Shown here in pieces: positions 31,937-42,439 of a DNA stretch of 64,000 nt. The position numbers were made by a program, and so were the translations under genes. The stretch is taken from NCBI GenBank assembly GCA_009760855.2, contig WPIO01000351.1, positions 1 through 64,000 on the forward strand, written 5' to 3'. Each line of letters opens with the position of its first letter. Position 1 is the first letter of the stretch. This DNA is from Cristatella mucedo (lineage: Eukaryota; Bryozoa; Phylactolaemata; Cristatellidae). The notes beneath the pieces were generated by a model. It saw only the letters and a list, made by a program, of their open reading frames with translations, had not been told where the DNA came from and ran no database searches.

Positions 31937-32063
31937 AGTGCCGGCTCCACAAGCAAGGACATCTCGGCCGGCAACTCCTCATCGAATCCAGAGGCAGCCG
32001 AGCACGTGGCTGTAGGCGTAGAAGTCCACCGCGACCAATGCAACGTGAACGGAGTCGATTCTG
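31937..32063 (+). CDS. Uncharacterised Ser/Ala-rich protein, exon 4
   Basis: The acceptor GCTTCGCCGCAG|AG is phase 0, matching exon 3. It reads SAGSTSKDISAGNSSSNPEA, then EHVAVGVEVHRDQCNVNGV and DS, and ends TTCTG|GTGAGA in phase 1. Composition is Ser/Asn-rich with a short Val-rich, possibly structured segment. Confidence 0.6.
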
Positions 32064-32177
32064 GTGAGATCTCTAGCTTGCCTGGCAAAGCACAGCTGTA
32101 TGAGAGAGACAGAGAAGAGAGCAGAGACAGAGAGTTGTATGCTTGCAGTACAAGGAGGTGTTCGTTCTGTCACTGCC

Positions 32178-32347
32178 CTGTGACCTCGGGCACACTAGGT
32201 AAGGCTGTTACTTTTCACGACCTCGGTTCAGAGGTCATGGGTACTAATCCTCCGGTATGCGATCCTTTATTGCCACTGCAAGGAGTGGTGATCGCTGTAA
32301 AGCCTCTTCTGTCGCTATACAAAAGAGGCGGTTAAATCGGCTAGTAT
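32178..32347 (+). mobile_element. tRNA-derived SINE, family A
   Basis: GGCACACTAGGTAAGGCTGT (A box), GAGGTCATGGGTACTAATCC (degenerate B box), GCCACTGCAAGGAGTGGTGA, ending GTCGCTATACAAAAGAGGCG. Lies in intron 4 of the seven-exon gene. Confidence 0.8.
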
Positions 32348-32698
32348 CTCTTTACTTCTTTCTACTGCCCGTGGGTAGCTCACCGGATTGGGCTTTTTTC
32401 TGCATTGCAGTAGCTCCGGCTAACTTTATCTGAAATCTCAATTGTAAGTACTAATAAGTATCAATGATGCTTGTCCAACGAGCACTGGCTAGCGCTGGCT
32501 TCAAGCATTCATGTGCGGTTTACTGCATGCTTGAGAAATCAAGCATGCAGTGTTTGCACGCCAGTGCACTGGTTTCCTGTTGGTGGATGAAATTTTTCAC
32601 ACCGATCCCTTGGCCCACCGTTTTTGTGTGCACTCTCGCAGACTTCCGACTTGGAGACCGGCGGTGGACTCGTTCGTTCGTTTGTTTGTTTGCTGCAG

Positions 32699-32820
32699 GC
32701 TCCGAGGCAGGCAGCAGTGACAGTTCAGAGTTTAGGGCTTCCTCCGTGGCGACGGACCGAACGCCGACGAGCAAGGTGGCATCCACCGCGGTGGACAGTG
32801 CTAGCAATCAGCAGCCAGCG
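32699..32820 (+). CDS. Uncharacterised Ser/Ala-rich protein, exon 5
   Basis: The acceptor TTTGTTTGCTGCAG|GC (phase 1) reads GSEAGSSDSSEFRASSVATD then RTPTSKVASTAVDSASNQQ. The donor CCAGCG|GTAGGC is phase 0. The acidic-Ser motif (GSSDSSEF) resembles casein-kinase-2-type sites; that is composition only. Confidence 0.6.
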
Positions 32821-33120
32821 GTAGGCCTGCCTGCAAACGCCCCGGCCCCCACCTCCTTGTGTGGCTGCTTCACCCCTCTCCTGTTGAGGATCAGAACGAG
32901 AGGGGCATGATGGATCTCATTTGCAGTCGGCCCTTCGACGCAAAAAATTCCCGATCGAATTCCCGTCGGGAATTAGCGTTTGCCTCACGCGCGCCCTGCA
33001 CGCGTGTCGGTCGTGCATCGGCAGCATGCGTCGAATGGCTTCTCGCGAGCGTCGCACGGTCTCGCGCGCACCTCTGCCTCTGCCGAGCGAGCGCGCACCT
33101 CTGCCTCTGCCGTCGCACAG

Positions 33121-33279
33121 GTGAAGAAGAAGTGGCGCAAGGGCGAACTGTGCTGGGCCGGCTGGCTGGTCAACTCCTCCTCTGTCGCCTCATCCTCGCC
33201 TGCTCACACCAGCAGCAGCAGCACGTCTGAGGCGGGCAGCATACAGTTGATGTACAGATGCCAGTTCCGAGGACACCGG
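33121..33279 (+). CDS. Uncharacterised Ser/Ala-rich protein, exon 6 (Trp/Cys segment)
   Basis: The acceptor CCGTCGCACAG|GT is phase 0. The exon opens VKKKWRKGELCWAGWLVNSS, the most structured-looking part of the protein, with three tryptophans and one cysteine. A Ser/Thr run follows, then SIQLMYRCQFRGHR. The donor CACCGG|GTACGA is phase 0. The pyrimidine region of the acceptor includes a 27-bp tandem duplication. Confidence 0.65.
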
Positions 33280-33460
33280 GTACGACGCGCGACCACGATG
33301 CCGTGACGGCACGTTGCCGTCTGTGCGAGCATTACGGTTCGCCCAGCTCTGGACGAGTCCGGGCCGGCCCGAGTGTGTGTGCCTGGGAGGCTTTCCTCTC
33401 ACGCCCGGCGGTGGTGGAGCCGCAGGCTTTCAGGCAGCGATTTTTTCCCCTCTCTTCTAG

Positions 33461-33610
33461 TATCACCCCGGTCAGATCGTTGGTCTGGGGGAGGCCAAGA
33501 CGCCGACCGGCGGCGGCGGCATCTTGGAAGAAAAGGAGAATGCTCAAGGACCGGCCGCCACCGCCAGCTCCTCCGCCGTCGACGGCCAGATGGCCAGCGT
33601 CTGCGCCTGA
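33461..33610 (+). CDS. Uncharacterised Ser/Ala-rich protein, exon 7 (C-terminus)
   Basis: The acceptor CCCCTCTCTTCTAG|TA is phase 0. It reads YHPGQIVGLGEAKTPTGGGG then ILEEKENAQGP, and ends ASSSAVDGQMASVCA before TGA at 33608-33610. Joined to exon 6 it gives MYRCQFRGHR-YHPGQIVGLG, a contiguous segment with conserved-looking aromatic, His and Gly residues. An AATAAA follows about 210 bp downstream. Confidence 0.65.
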   Translation, partial: YHPGQIVGLGEAKTPTGGGGILEEKENAQGPAATASSSAVDGQMASVCA

Positions 33611-33821
33611 CGACGGCTGTGCTGCCGGCCGATCAGCCGCCGACCGCGACGACAAGATGGCCGCGGCCCTCGCCTCGGCTGCTGCTGCTGCCTGCTCTAA
33701 GCTCGGACCGTTGCTGCTGCCGGCTCAAGTTGTATCTTTATATTTTCCTGTACTTTCATGTCTTTTCTAAGTGCTTGAATCGTATTTTTTCGTCAGATCA
33801 GAATCGTTCTGGATGATAAAA

Positions 33822-33827
33822 AATAAA
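33822..33827 (+). terminator. Polyadenylation signal of the seven-exon gene
   Basis: AATAAA in GATAAAAAATAAACTG, about 210 bp after the stop codon. Confidence 0.6.
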
Positions 33828-33829
33828 CT

Positions 33830-34618
33830 GTCGGCAATCCATCGGGTAAAACGAGCCCAAGAGTTTCGTCAGCGTGTACCACGTATTTTAGCACGCATCG
33901 TCTCGCTCATGCACTGAGACAACGTGCTCGAAAGGCCAGCCTTAGTAAAAGGGTTGCACCTTGCTTCGCATGAGAGCAGCTGCAGAGTTGGCAGCCAGTT
34001 GCTCCAGCATGCTAGGCAGCCGTTCTCTGGCCTTGCCCAAGCATGCAGGCTTCTACAAGGGGGCACTTAATCTGCCTCCTAGTGCGTGTAATGATGAATG
34101 GACCGATTCAGCCAACTCTGTCGGCTCACTTAAAGTGGCGTTGAACGGTGTGCTCCTGCAATACATGTTTCTTGCAGTTGCTGCCGTGTTTTTTAGAGAA
34201 ACGCGAGTGGGAGCTGGTCCAGCCCAAAAACAGGTAGCTTGGATGTGTCCGATCCACAGGCAGGCAGCTTTGCACTACTGGCAGCATAGCGTTTTAGTTT
34301 CTAGGCGTTGCCGGCACACGTTACCCATGCTGATCTATTTTTGAGCTAAAGCTATGTTAAACCGTCAAGCCTCGTCTCAATGGGGACAGTTTGATCGTGG
34401 CCGACGAGAGAAGCTGGGACCTGTGGGCTAAGCATGTGCTAGATAAAACATGTGCCGATGTTTTAAAATGCCTCCAGCGAAAAGCCACGATGGCGAGCTG
34501 TCCTTGTTGAGCTAAAGTGTTGGCCATTTGCGAACTTGACCGTTCTGATTTGGCCTAAAAAACCTCAAGTAATTTTGTATGTGCAGCCTTCTACAGTTGA
34601 CTAGTTTGCCTAGGAGTG
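33830..34618. other. Intergenic stretch, nothing recognised
   Basis: Mixed composition with short frames only. Confidence 0.45.
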
Positions 34619-34935
34619 AGATGCTAGCGCTTGTCACTGCAAAGGTGTTCAGGATTCAAGTCCTTGAGTGGGCGATACTGAACTGCCCTCCGAAAGCTTC
34701 GGTAAGGCTTTTCAGCTATGTAAATGAAGCCGTTGAAGCAGATGACGTTATGTTGCTATGTTGCCATGTCCCTACATACAATTCCTAGCGTTCCAGCAAG
34801 GCTAACGCGCGATCAAAGGGCTCGAGCCAAATGACCTAGGTCGTTGGTTCGAGTCTAGCTGAGGGCAACTCTTTATCGTCGGCTCCAAGTGAGGCCGTAA
34901 AATCAGTTGCTCTGTATCTTCGTTACGGCTTTGTC
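34619..34935 (+). mobile_element. Two decayed tRNA-derived SINE family-A-like copies
   Basis: The first has GGATTCAAGTCCTTGAGTGG and CAGCTATGTAAATGAAGCCG. The second has GACCTAGGTCGTTGGTTCGA with GAGGGCAACTCTTTATCGTC. Both follow the B-box then TTTATCG order of family A. Low similarity, so boundaries are approximate. Confidence 0.45.
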
Positions 34936-35384
34936 GTCCTAGAAATGGAGCTCGACAGCCCGGAAGCTTCAGGCAAACTTACAAAATGCCGTAATGTGAG
35001 TTTAGTATTATATTAAATATATATATGAAATATATAATATATTTAAGGTATGTATATTACTGTTTTTTAAATCATTTGGTACTGAGGCCTCTGGCTAAAA
35101 GCAGCTGACGATGAAGAGCTTCAAGATTCTACGGCGGCTCGTAAAGGAGACAAAGGTCACGGCGTTATCAATAAAGTCACGCCAAAACGCCCTTCCCGCC
35201 CCCAGAGGCTCGCGTGCTTCCTCGCATGAGCTACTTTACAATGGACTTAACTCAGGCGCGACGTTGAATTACCGGAAGTTACGCATAACTGTCGGAAGTA
35301 ATGCAATTTTCTCGTTCGTCGCCGACGGGTGGAAATCCTACCCGAGTAATCTGAGGCTGGAGGATGCTGCCACGGTTAGCCAAC

Positions 35385-35525
35385 TATATATTAATAATAA
35401 TAAAAATAATAATGCACTCGATTTAGCACCCTTAGAGAACTCAATCTCTCTCTCTAGGCTCTTCACGTATTGCTTAGTTGTCGAAACAACAATGGAAGCA
35501 AAGCCTGCATTCTCACCTAGGGAGG
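35385..35525 (-). mobile_element. CR1/L2-like LINE 3' end, short
   Basis: AATAATAATAAAAATAATAA tail, then TTTAGCACCCTTAGAGAACT, a CTCTCTCTCT loop, and AGGCTCTTCAC. Confidence 0.75.
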
Positions 35526-35545
35526 CCTTAAATAAATATAATTAA

Positions 35546-35684
35546 TTTGTATAGCGCCCCAAGAGAACCTAATCTCTATTCAGGTGCTTCACATGTGCCT
35601 CCGGGCTCGAGGCCACGACCTCGGCAAGACCTTGGTCGGCGCGAGAGCACCTTAACCGCTGGACAAAGCCAGCTCGGCGATAAT
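35546..35684 (-). mobile_element. tRNA-derived SINE, family B
   Basis: ATTTGTATAGCGCCCCAAGA, GGGCTCGAGGCCACGACCTC (B box) and ACCTTAACCGCTGGACAAAG (A box). Confidence 0.8.
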
Positions 35685-35869
35685 AAAGCTATAACCAAAG
35701 GCTCAAGGCGAAAGGCGAAAGCTCATCACGACACACTATCGGCCCAAGGCAGGCGAGAACCTGACGGCCAAGGCAGCCGGAAGCCAACTGACCCAAGCAG
35801 CCGAGAGCCTACCGGTGCACAAAACGCGTTGACAGTACGTTCGCGAACAATGAACGCTATGCGGTACGA

Positions 35870-36773
35870 AAATTACAACTTCCAATTTCCAGTCAATTTG
35901 AAACAGATCGAGGTAGAAGTTGCCATTCATTGCGGCTAACTGCCCTCGATTGTACGTTCGCGATGGTTGAAGAGGAAATGGTTGCACTTTAAATGCAGTG
36001 CACAGCAATACGTGAGAAAATGGGTTGCTTCTCTCAGCAACTGTCAGTCATTTTGTAACGAATCATTCTTAATTGGCATATTGCTCCGGTCCATTGCTGT
36101 CGATTGCCATGCATCGCCGTCAATTGCCATTTCACAATAGGTGCAAGTTATTCGGGCGCACAGTTAGATGTTAGGTGGAATTAGAGTTTCAGTTTCGCGA
36201 AGAAATTCTTGTCGGTTGTCCTCGGATTGCTGTATTGGCCCCGACCACAGCTGTCGACTGCCGTGCATTGCTGAAGCAGTTAGCGAGCAAAGCAGCCTGA
36301 GAAACGCAACGGTTTCACTTTGGGCGCTGCGAAATGTTATGTGCAATGACAGCTAGAGATTCGCACAGCCAATTTCTTTTCGATTGGCCTGGGTTGGAGT
36401 TATGGTCCAAGCCATTGATTTGCAATGTATCATTATCGAATGCCGTATTTTCCCGGGCCATTGGTGTCGATTGCTAAGCGACGCTCAAGTTTGAACACAC
36501 GGAGTGAGTGGATAGTGTATGAGCGCCTCGCTGGGAAATTTGTGTTAAATGAGAAGTGGATCTGGGTGCAGTCGATTCCTCGTCGATTTGCTAAAGATTG
36601 TGGTATTGACCCCTAATTTTGTTGTCGATTGCCATTCGTTGTTGACAATTATAGTGCAAAATAGCTTGAAAACCCTATATTACATTTTCAACACAATGAA
36701 ATGCTGTATGCAATGAAAATTGGAGCTTCACCAAGCCAATTTGTGGTCTGCTTGCCAAGGATTGTAGTGTATT
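35870..36773. repeat. Degenerate long-period satellite (~180 bp), part 1
   Basis: About five diverged units, each with recurring words in order: CCAATTT, a TTTCGATTGGC/TTTGC block, GGATTGTGGTATTGGCCC-like, then TGTCGATTGCCATGCATTG-like. Spacing is about 170-190 bp. It continues after the inserted SINE/LTR at 37681. Confidence 0.7.
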
Positions 36774-36921
36774 GGTGAGCCGCGATGGCTCACTAGGTAA
36801 GACGGTTGCTTTTTACGACCTAGGTCCCGAGGTCGTGGGTTCGAATCCTGTAGTGGGCGATCATTTATCGCTGCGGCCAGCGGTGGTGATAGCCATAAAG
36901 GCTTTGCTGTGGCTATACAAA
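36774..36921 (+). mobile_element. tRNA-derived SINE, family A, 5' portion (interrupted)
   Basis: ATGGCTCACTAGGTAAGACG (A box), GAGGTCGTGGGTTCGAATCC (B box), GGCCAGCGGTGGTGATAGCC, then GTGGCTATACAAA where a solo LTR is inserted. The remaining 3' end (AGAGCCTGCTCAATCAGCTA) is at 37640-37680. Confidence 0.85.
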
Positions 36922-37639
36922 TAGACCCAGGCTAGGTTCGGTTGGCTAGAACAGGACGGCTGTAATTTGGTAAGGGTCACCGGCTAGGGCCGGAGTCGGA
37001 CCTACTCGTGGTCGGACGTGCTGCGACACGAGGTCACCGGGGCTCTTGGGTAAGGGAAGTTGGCCGAGTAAGTTGGAGGCTCCCGGTCTCGCCGAGTTAT
37101 GGATGGCTGCAGGCGTGCTCCGGCGATGCAGCCACACACGCAAGGGAACGAGTACCCAAGGCCCGTGCGGAGCTGGATAGCTCGCTCGTTGTTGTGACTT
37201 GTATGTCCCGCGTTACCCGTGTAGCGTGTTTGTACCCCGCATAAGTTGGCGTCTTTTTGGCGGAAGCTCTCGGCTGTGGTGGACATCGACTCGGACTAGC
37301 CAAGCAGTTACTCACCTAGCCGGATCTTGTCCGGTGTACGCTCGTATTGTTGGATTCGGAGTCGGTACAACGGCGGGACTGAGGAAGCCGACTGACCGAC
37401 TAACACGTTTGTTCGCGCTTGCTTCGTCGTCTTGCGACCCTATAGCGTACTCTGTTTAGGACCCTCCCTGTGGACTTAATTAGTTCCCCTGTTGTTGTTA
37501 GCGCATGCGATATTATAAAGAGTTTTCAACTGACGGCGGCTCGTCTTACCCTAGCTCAACGGCATGGCGAGCGGCAGCGTGGCCGGAGTACGGCGGGGTT
37601 TGGCAGAAAATAGCCTTTGACCCCTGGAACTCGGCTACA
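36922..37639. mobile_element. Solo LTR, family 1, copy 1 (718 bp)
   Basis: It begins TAGACCCAGGCTAGGTTCGG (decayed from TGTACCCAGG in copy 2) and ends CTCGGCTACA. It is flanked by the 4-bp direct repeat CAAA (36918-36921 and 37640-37643). It is homologous along its whole length to 40819-41553 and carries no retroviral-like ORFs. Confidence 0.85.
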
Positions 37640-37680
37640 CAAAAGAGCCTGCTCAATCAGCTAGTATTTCCTTTTAGTAG

Positions 37681-37925
37681 TGCTGCTTCAAGCGGACTCA
37701 TCGCCATAGATTGCCATGCATGGCCCGAGATTGTATGAATGTAATTGATCAGACGTGATGTGGATGCAATTTAGAAAGAGTGCTTTGTAATATGCGTATA
37801 AAAATGGAGCATTGCAAAACCAATGTCGGGCATTTTGTAGCGGGATGTAATGGATTGTGGTGTTGTGCTGTGGCATTGCTGTCCATTGCTGTGCATCACA
37901 TTGCATTGCATGAGAACGCGTGTGC
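37681..37925. repeat. Degenerate ~180-bp satellite, part 2
   Basis: ATAGATTGCCATGCATGGCC, then AAACCAATGTCGGGCATTTT and TGGATTGTGGTGTTGTGCTG repeat the word order of the units before the SINE. Confidence 0.65.
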
Positions 37926-38141
37926 ACACTGGGGTGAAATTGCGAGGGTGCACTTTGAACTGATTCAGAAATTCGAAAGGCTAACGCTCAAAATCGGCTC
38001 TGCCACCTGTTGAATCTCCACGAAACCAAGGTGTCGTGTTTCAAAGTGCATTCGTTAGACGACCACATCAGCTCCACACTCATGCCTGCCTACTTTCAGC
38101 TGCATAACATTGCTCGGCTTGTTTAGACAAGGATACCACAT

Positions 38142-38868
38142 CTAAGTTGGTTCATGCATTTGTGACATTCCGTCTTGATTCTGTGACTCACTGCTTGCTG
38201 GCCTACCGGCCTGTGCAACCAGGCGCTTACAGCAGGTGCAGAACTCTGCAGCTAGGCTTGTCTGTCGTGAGCGTCGCAGTTGCCACGTCACACCATTTCT
38301 CGCGGATCCGCACTGGCTAGCAATCAAGCAACGCATAGATTTTAAGGTTCCGTCGCTCACATTTTGGTCCCTTCATTCTTTGGATCCAACCTATCTATCA
38401 GATCTACTCCCCCACCTGGCCAAGCATCGTACCACCTGCTTTTCGGAATCTTAACTTTACCAATATCTCGTACAAACCTCAGATTCTTTGGAGAACGTGC
38501 ACTAGGTTTGTAGGCTCCCTGAGCCTGGAACCAACTCCCAACTTGCTACACAACATCTGCTGTCTCGACCACAATAAAAAAGAATGTAAATGCGCACCTC
38601 TTTATAACAGCATGTTTAGTAGTTTTCTTGTGATTTGTCCTTCATTTGCTTATGAGTGCTTACACTGAGCATGCTACCACTAACCACACTTGCTTGCTGA
38701 CCCTGTGCATGTCAACCCTAACCATGTTATTCATGTTGTTTATCAAGCAAGATACAACTCATCATTCAATCGCCTTTCCTTTGGAGCAAATGTAACACGC
38801 CTAGACAAAGAATGAGTGTTCTATGTTTGAGGGTGCTTTATAAAGTGTATTATTACTATTAACTAAGT
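38142..38868 (+). mobile_element. CR1/L2-like LINE, 5'-truncated copy with ORF2 remnant
   Basis: The frame 38236-38451 reads NSAARLVCRERRSCHVTPFL then DPHWLAIKQRIDFKVPSLTF and TYLSDLLPHL, the classic CR1/L2 C-terminal region. Frameshifted remnants of the WN-LPT block follow near 38530, then the GCATGC 3' UTR and the tail GTATTATTACTATTA. Non-functional. Confidence 0.85.
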
Positions 38869-39826
38869 CTATTTTAAGATGCAGTGTAAATTAGAGCTTT
38901 ATGTTGGCGTGCTGGTAACGATTTTCAGTCGAATAGAACAGATTGCAATATTTTCCCAGATCATTTCAAGCTATTGCGGTTCAGTGACCGAGAGCGGAGA
39001 TGCACAATTTTTTTATTTTAAGTGGATGAGTATTCAAAACAGTAAGGTTTTTCATTCGCACGTGCAAATAGCCCGAAGCAAATTAGCTGCGCCATGCTTG
39101 AAGTCTTGCTGAGGCTACTTCCGTTACGTATCTCAAGGTTACAAACTTGAAAGTAATTACTTGTATCGAATAGTTTTGGTCAAAGTCTTCCAGCTACATT
39201 TCGTAGAAACACTCGGCCTTTAGAAGGTAGTGGCGATTAAAAGACTAAACCCATTCGAAGACCAAACACACCAGGAAGCTTATAAATACCATGTCTTCGA
39301 GCTTGACTCGTAAATGCTACTAATGCCAGTCAGCTCACCCGATGTATTTGCAAGATGGCGAATTATTTTCTTGACACCATAACTAACCAGTTCCTGCATA
39401 GGATTTGCATAGTTATCTTGATCTGATTTCAAAGTGATGTGGATTTTCGTTCTCCAAGGGTGCGGCCTCAACTGTCTCATCAATAGAGTCATGATTCCAG
39501 CTTTTGCTCCGTCCTTATGCATTGATACTCGAGATCTCATGAGTGCTGGCATTTTTCATAATAACACCGTCCGCGCAAGCGTCCGGACTGGCTAGTGCGG
39601 GGACGCGTCTGAGGACGGTTTTGGACGGCGTCTGCAGGCTGTGGCGGAGTCTTGACCGACCAAGCAAATTTCACAACTCCAAACTATCCGTCACCCCATC
39701 CGGCCGAAGAGCTCGGCACATGGGATCTCATGGCATGAGCTCATGCGGCTCGAGTTTCTCGTCTTCGACATGGAGCGGACAAACGGCACGTTTGACGTTT
39801 AATGCATAGTCGGAACCACCTCCGAA
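38869..39826. other. Stretch without a recognised gene
   Basis: AT-rich to 39550, then moderately GC-rich. Frames up to about 90 codons show no domain pattern. Confidence 0.45.
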
Positions 39827-39961
39827 ATGGCTCGCTACAGGTGCTCGAACAGCTGCCGCTGCCTGTGCAGCAGCAGCTGTTCGGCGGCTGGAGAGTCGGA
39901 AGCAGCCCCTCAGCCACCCCCCGTGTTGTTTGTGCCGTTCGACGACGATGCATTTGCATAG
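39827..39961 (+). CDS. Possible small Cys-rich ORF or terminal exon (44 codons)
   Basis: The ATG has G at -3 and G at +4. It reads MARYRCSNSCRCLCSSSCSA then an acidic/Pro-rich end QPPPVLFVPFDDDAFA. The TAG lies in the first bases of an inverted SINE, so the SINE supplies the stop. GCTCGCTACAG inside the ATG codons could instead be a splice acceptor for a last exon of an unseen gene. Very tentative. Confidence 0.2.
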   Translation: MARYRCSNSCRCLCSSSCSAAGESEAAPQPPPVLFVPFDDDAFA

Positions 39962-40086
39962 TATCCTCGGAGATCTTAATTTCAATTCAGGTGCTTCCCA
40001 TATGCCACGGATCTCGAGCCCATTACCTCGGCCAGACATTGGTCGGAGCGAGCACCCTAACCACTGGGCCAAGCCAACTTGGACAG
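39952..40086 (-). mobile_element. tRNA-derived SINE, family B
   Basis: ATTTGCATAGTATCCTCGGA, GATCTCGAGCCCATTACCTC (B box), CACCCTAACCACTGGGCCAA (A box). Confidence 0.75.
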
Positions 40087-40818
40087 CTTATCCAAAGTAC
40101 ATTTAATGTGCTTGGCTGCCTCTCGGAAACTTGTCATATTTCTTGCTACTCAACTCGGCGTTGTTGCAAGTATAGCAAAATGATATTTCTTGACAACGAT
40201 CGGAGCAGTTTCATAACAAAGAGAGAGCACTTAGAAACAGAAATTCTTCTAGTCAAGGCGTGCTTGTAGATAGCCTCGGCGAATTGTCTTGTTAACATTG
40301 CATTCACAGACACATTGTACATTGGTACACACGTACGACAGCCAACTTCATGGACTTGCTTGCTAGAAAATCGTCTCCTCTGTCATCGACGATGGGGCAG
40401 ATTACTAAGTCGAGTCAAGCTGCAGCGCCTTACACGACCTCAGCAGGACGTGCATGTATTATTCCAAATGAAATTAACTCGTGGGTAATGCCACGAACGT
40501 TTAGTCGGAGTCACCGCATGTCGCAGAAATTGCGGTCCGTGCCGTCACTTCTTAACATTAAGGAGAGAATACCAACGATCGTGCCGATGAGACCGAGCTG
40601 GCTGTCTAGTCATTCAGGACACCACAGTCCAAGATGGCGTCATCCAGCATGAGCGGGCGACCAACAACTCTTGGACCAATCGCAGAACAGGAACTAGGCT
40701 ATATACCAGAGTCCGAGCCACGACCACCCACCGTAGTCATGCCTACAATCCGGGCCACGCCTACACTTACACAGCCGCGCCCACACTGGCTGCCCAGACC
40801 CCAGCGACCATACGGAGT
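40087..40818. other. Stretch without a recognised gene
   Basis: One 100-codon + frame (40350-40652) shows no domain pattern. Not called. Confidence 0.4.
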
Positions 40819-41553
40819 TGTACCCAGGCTGGGTTCGGTTGGCTGGGACCGGACGGCTATAGTGAGGGTTAGGGTCAGCGGCTAGGCCGGGGTCAGACCT
40901 ATGCATTGCCGGATTTGTGGTGACGAGAGGTCACCAGGGCTCTTGGGTACGGGAAGTTGGCCAAGTAAGTCGTGGTGTTGGAGGCTTCCGGTCTTGCCGA
41001 GTTATGCACCTGGATTCGTGCAGGCGTGCTCCGGCGATGCTGCCACGCACGCAAGGGAACGAGTACCTAAGGTTCGAGCGGAGCTGGATAGCTCGCTCGT
41101 TGTTGACTTGTTTTTATTCCGCTTTCCCCGTGTAGCGTGTTCGTGACCCCCCCCCCCGTGTGTTGGCGTCTTTCGGTGGAAGCTTACGACTGTGGTAGTT
41201 GTCGACTCGGACTAGCCAGCAGTTACTCAGCCAGCCGGGTTTTGGACGGCGTACGCTCGTACTGTTGGATTCGGAGTCGATACAACGACAGGACTGCAGA
41301 AGCCGACTGACCCTAACTAACACGTTTGTTCGCGCTTGCTGCGTCGTCTTGCGCCCGCGTAGTGTACCGTGTATAGGACCCTCCCTGTAGACTTGTTTAG
41401 TTGCTCTGTTGTTGTTGGCGCATGCGTTATAAAAATGTTTAACCTGACGGCCGCTCGTCTTACCCTAGCTCGGCGGCATGGCGAGCGGCAGCGTGACCGG
41501 AGGATTGCGGGGTTTGGCGGGAATTAGCCTTTGACCCCTGGGGCCCGGTTACA
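40819..41553. mobile_element. Solo LTR, family 1, copy 2 (735 bp)
   Basis: It begins TGTACCCAGGCTGGGTTCGG and ends CCCGGTTACA, so the termini are TGTA..TACA with a short inverted repeat. The flanking 4-bp duplication GAGT is at 40815-40818 and 41554-41557. A TATAAAA word lies at about 41430. No ORFs or internal retroelement region, so it is a recombination-derived solo LTR. Confidence 0.88.
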
Positions 41554-41879
41554 GAGTTACAGGATGCAATCGCGACTACCGCTATGCATTCCTCACCTGC
41601 CTGTCGCCTATCAAATGCCGCCAATGGCGTGGAAAACTGTGGCAAAGCGGAGATCCGCTGTGCATCATTGGCCGGGGAAGCTGCCTCTAGCTCAGCTCTT
41701 CGAGCAATAGAGGCTAGTTTCAGCATCTACTCTGCAGTCTGCATTGATGCTCTAAGCAGCTCCGGAACTTGCAACGTTCGCCGCTGCTGCAGCGTTGGAG
41801 CGCTCATCGGTCTCGCTGTACTGACTTTCACATCCGTGCGTGGCCATCAGTTCATAATCTCGCACAAAAGTAGTGTTCA

Positions 41880-42000
41880 GCCGTTATATAAGTGCTCTGA
41901 CCGGACGTGGGCTCGATTCCTCCAGCTACAGATTCTTTATTACCTTCGGCAATTGGAGCGACATATTTTAAAACCCTTTCTACCGCTACGCAAATGAAGC
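41880..42000 (+). mobile_element. Decayed tRNA-derived SINE (family-A-like)
   Basis: ACGTGGGCTCGATTCCTCCA resembles the B box, followed by GATTCTTTATTACCTTCGGC and CTACCGCTACGCAAATGAAG as in family A. Confidence 0.5.
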
Positions 42001-42439
42001 TTTTGAACTAAAAAAGTTTTCAAATGAGACTTTTTCAAGTTTTCTAAGTGTGCTTACTTTCGGTAGGATCTAGGATAACATATATTCTAGTTCTTGTAAA
42101 TGCATACAAAGTAACAAATTGTGTGTGATCGTTGTATCCCCCTTGCGTCCTACAAATTAAGCCTTTTAATTTGGGCTAAGCAAGCATATCTTTACTGTTA
42201 GGGTATAAAGAGAGGGGCGAATGTTCAACTACGGTGCTTAAACCTATCTGGGGTAAGGATTTTATGACTGCTAAGATCGTGGCAAATGCCGAATAAGTCC
42301 TTCAGAAGTATGAGAACCAGCTGACCGAATCCAGCGGCAGTGTCAACGAACTTTTTCATGAACGCATAGAGCCTTACAAGATTAGGTCATCTTGCTAAAG
42401 TACAGAACGTGTGCGGCATATATGCACTGATTGGGCCCA

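Noticed and set aside
19911-36850. tRNA genes at sites with A and B boxes
   Set aside because: The acceptor stems do not pair, the anticodon arm is not recognisable, and each is followed by a repeated non-tRNA body. They are tRNA-derived SINEs.
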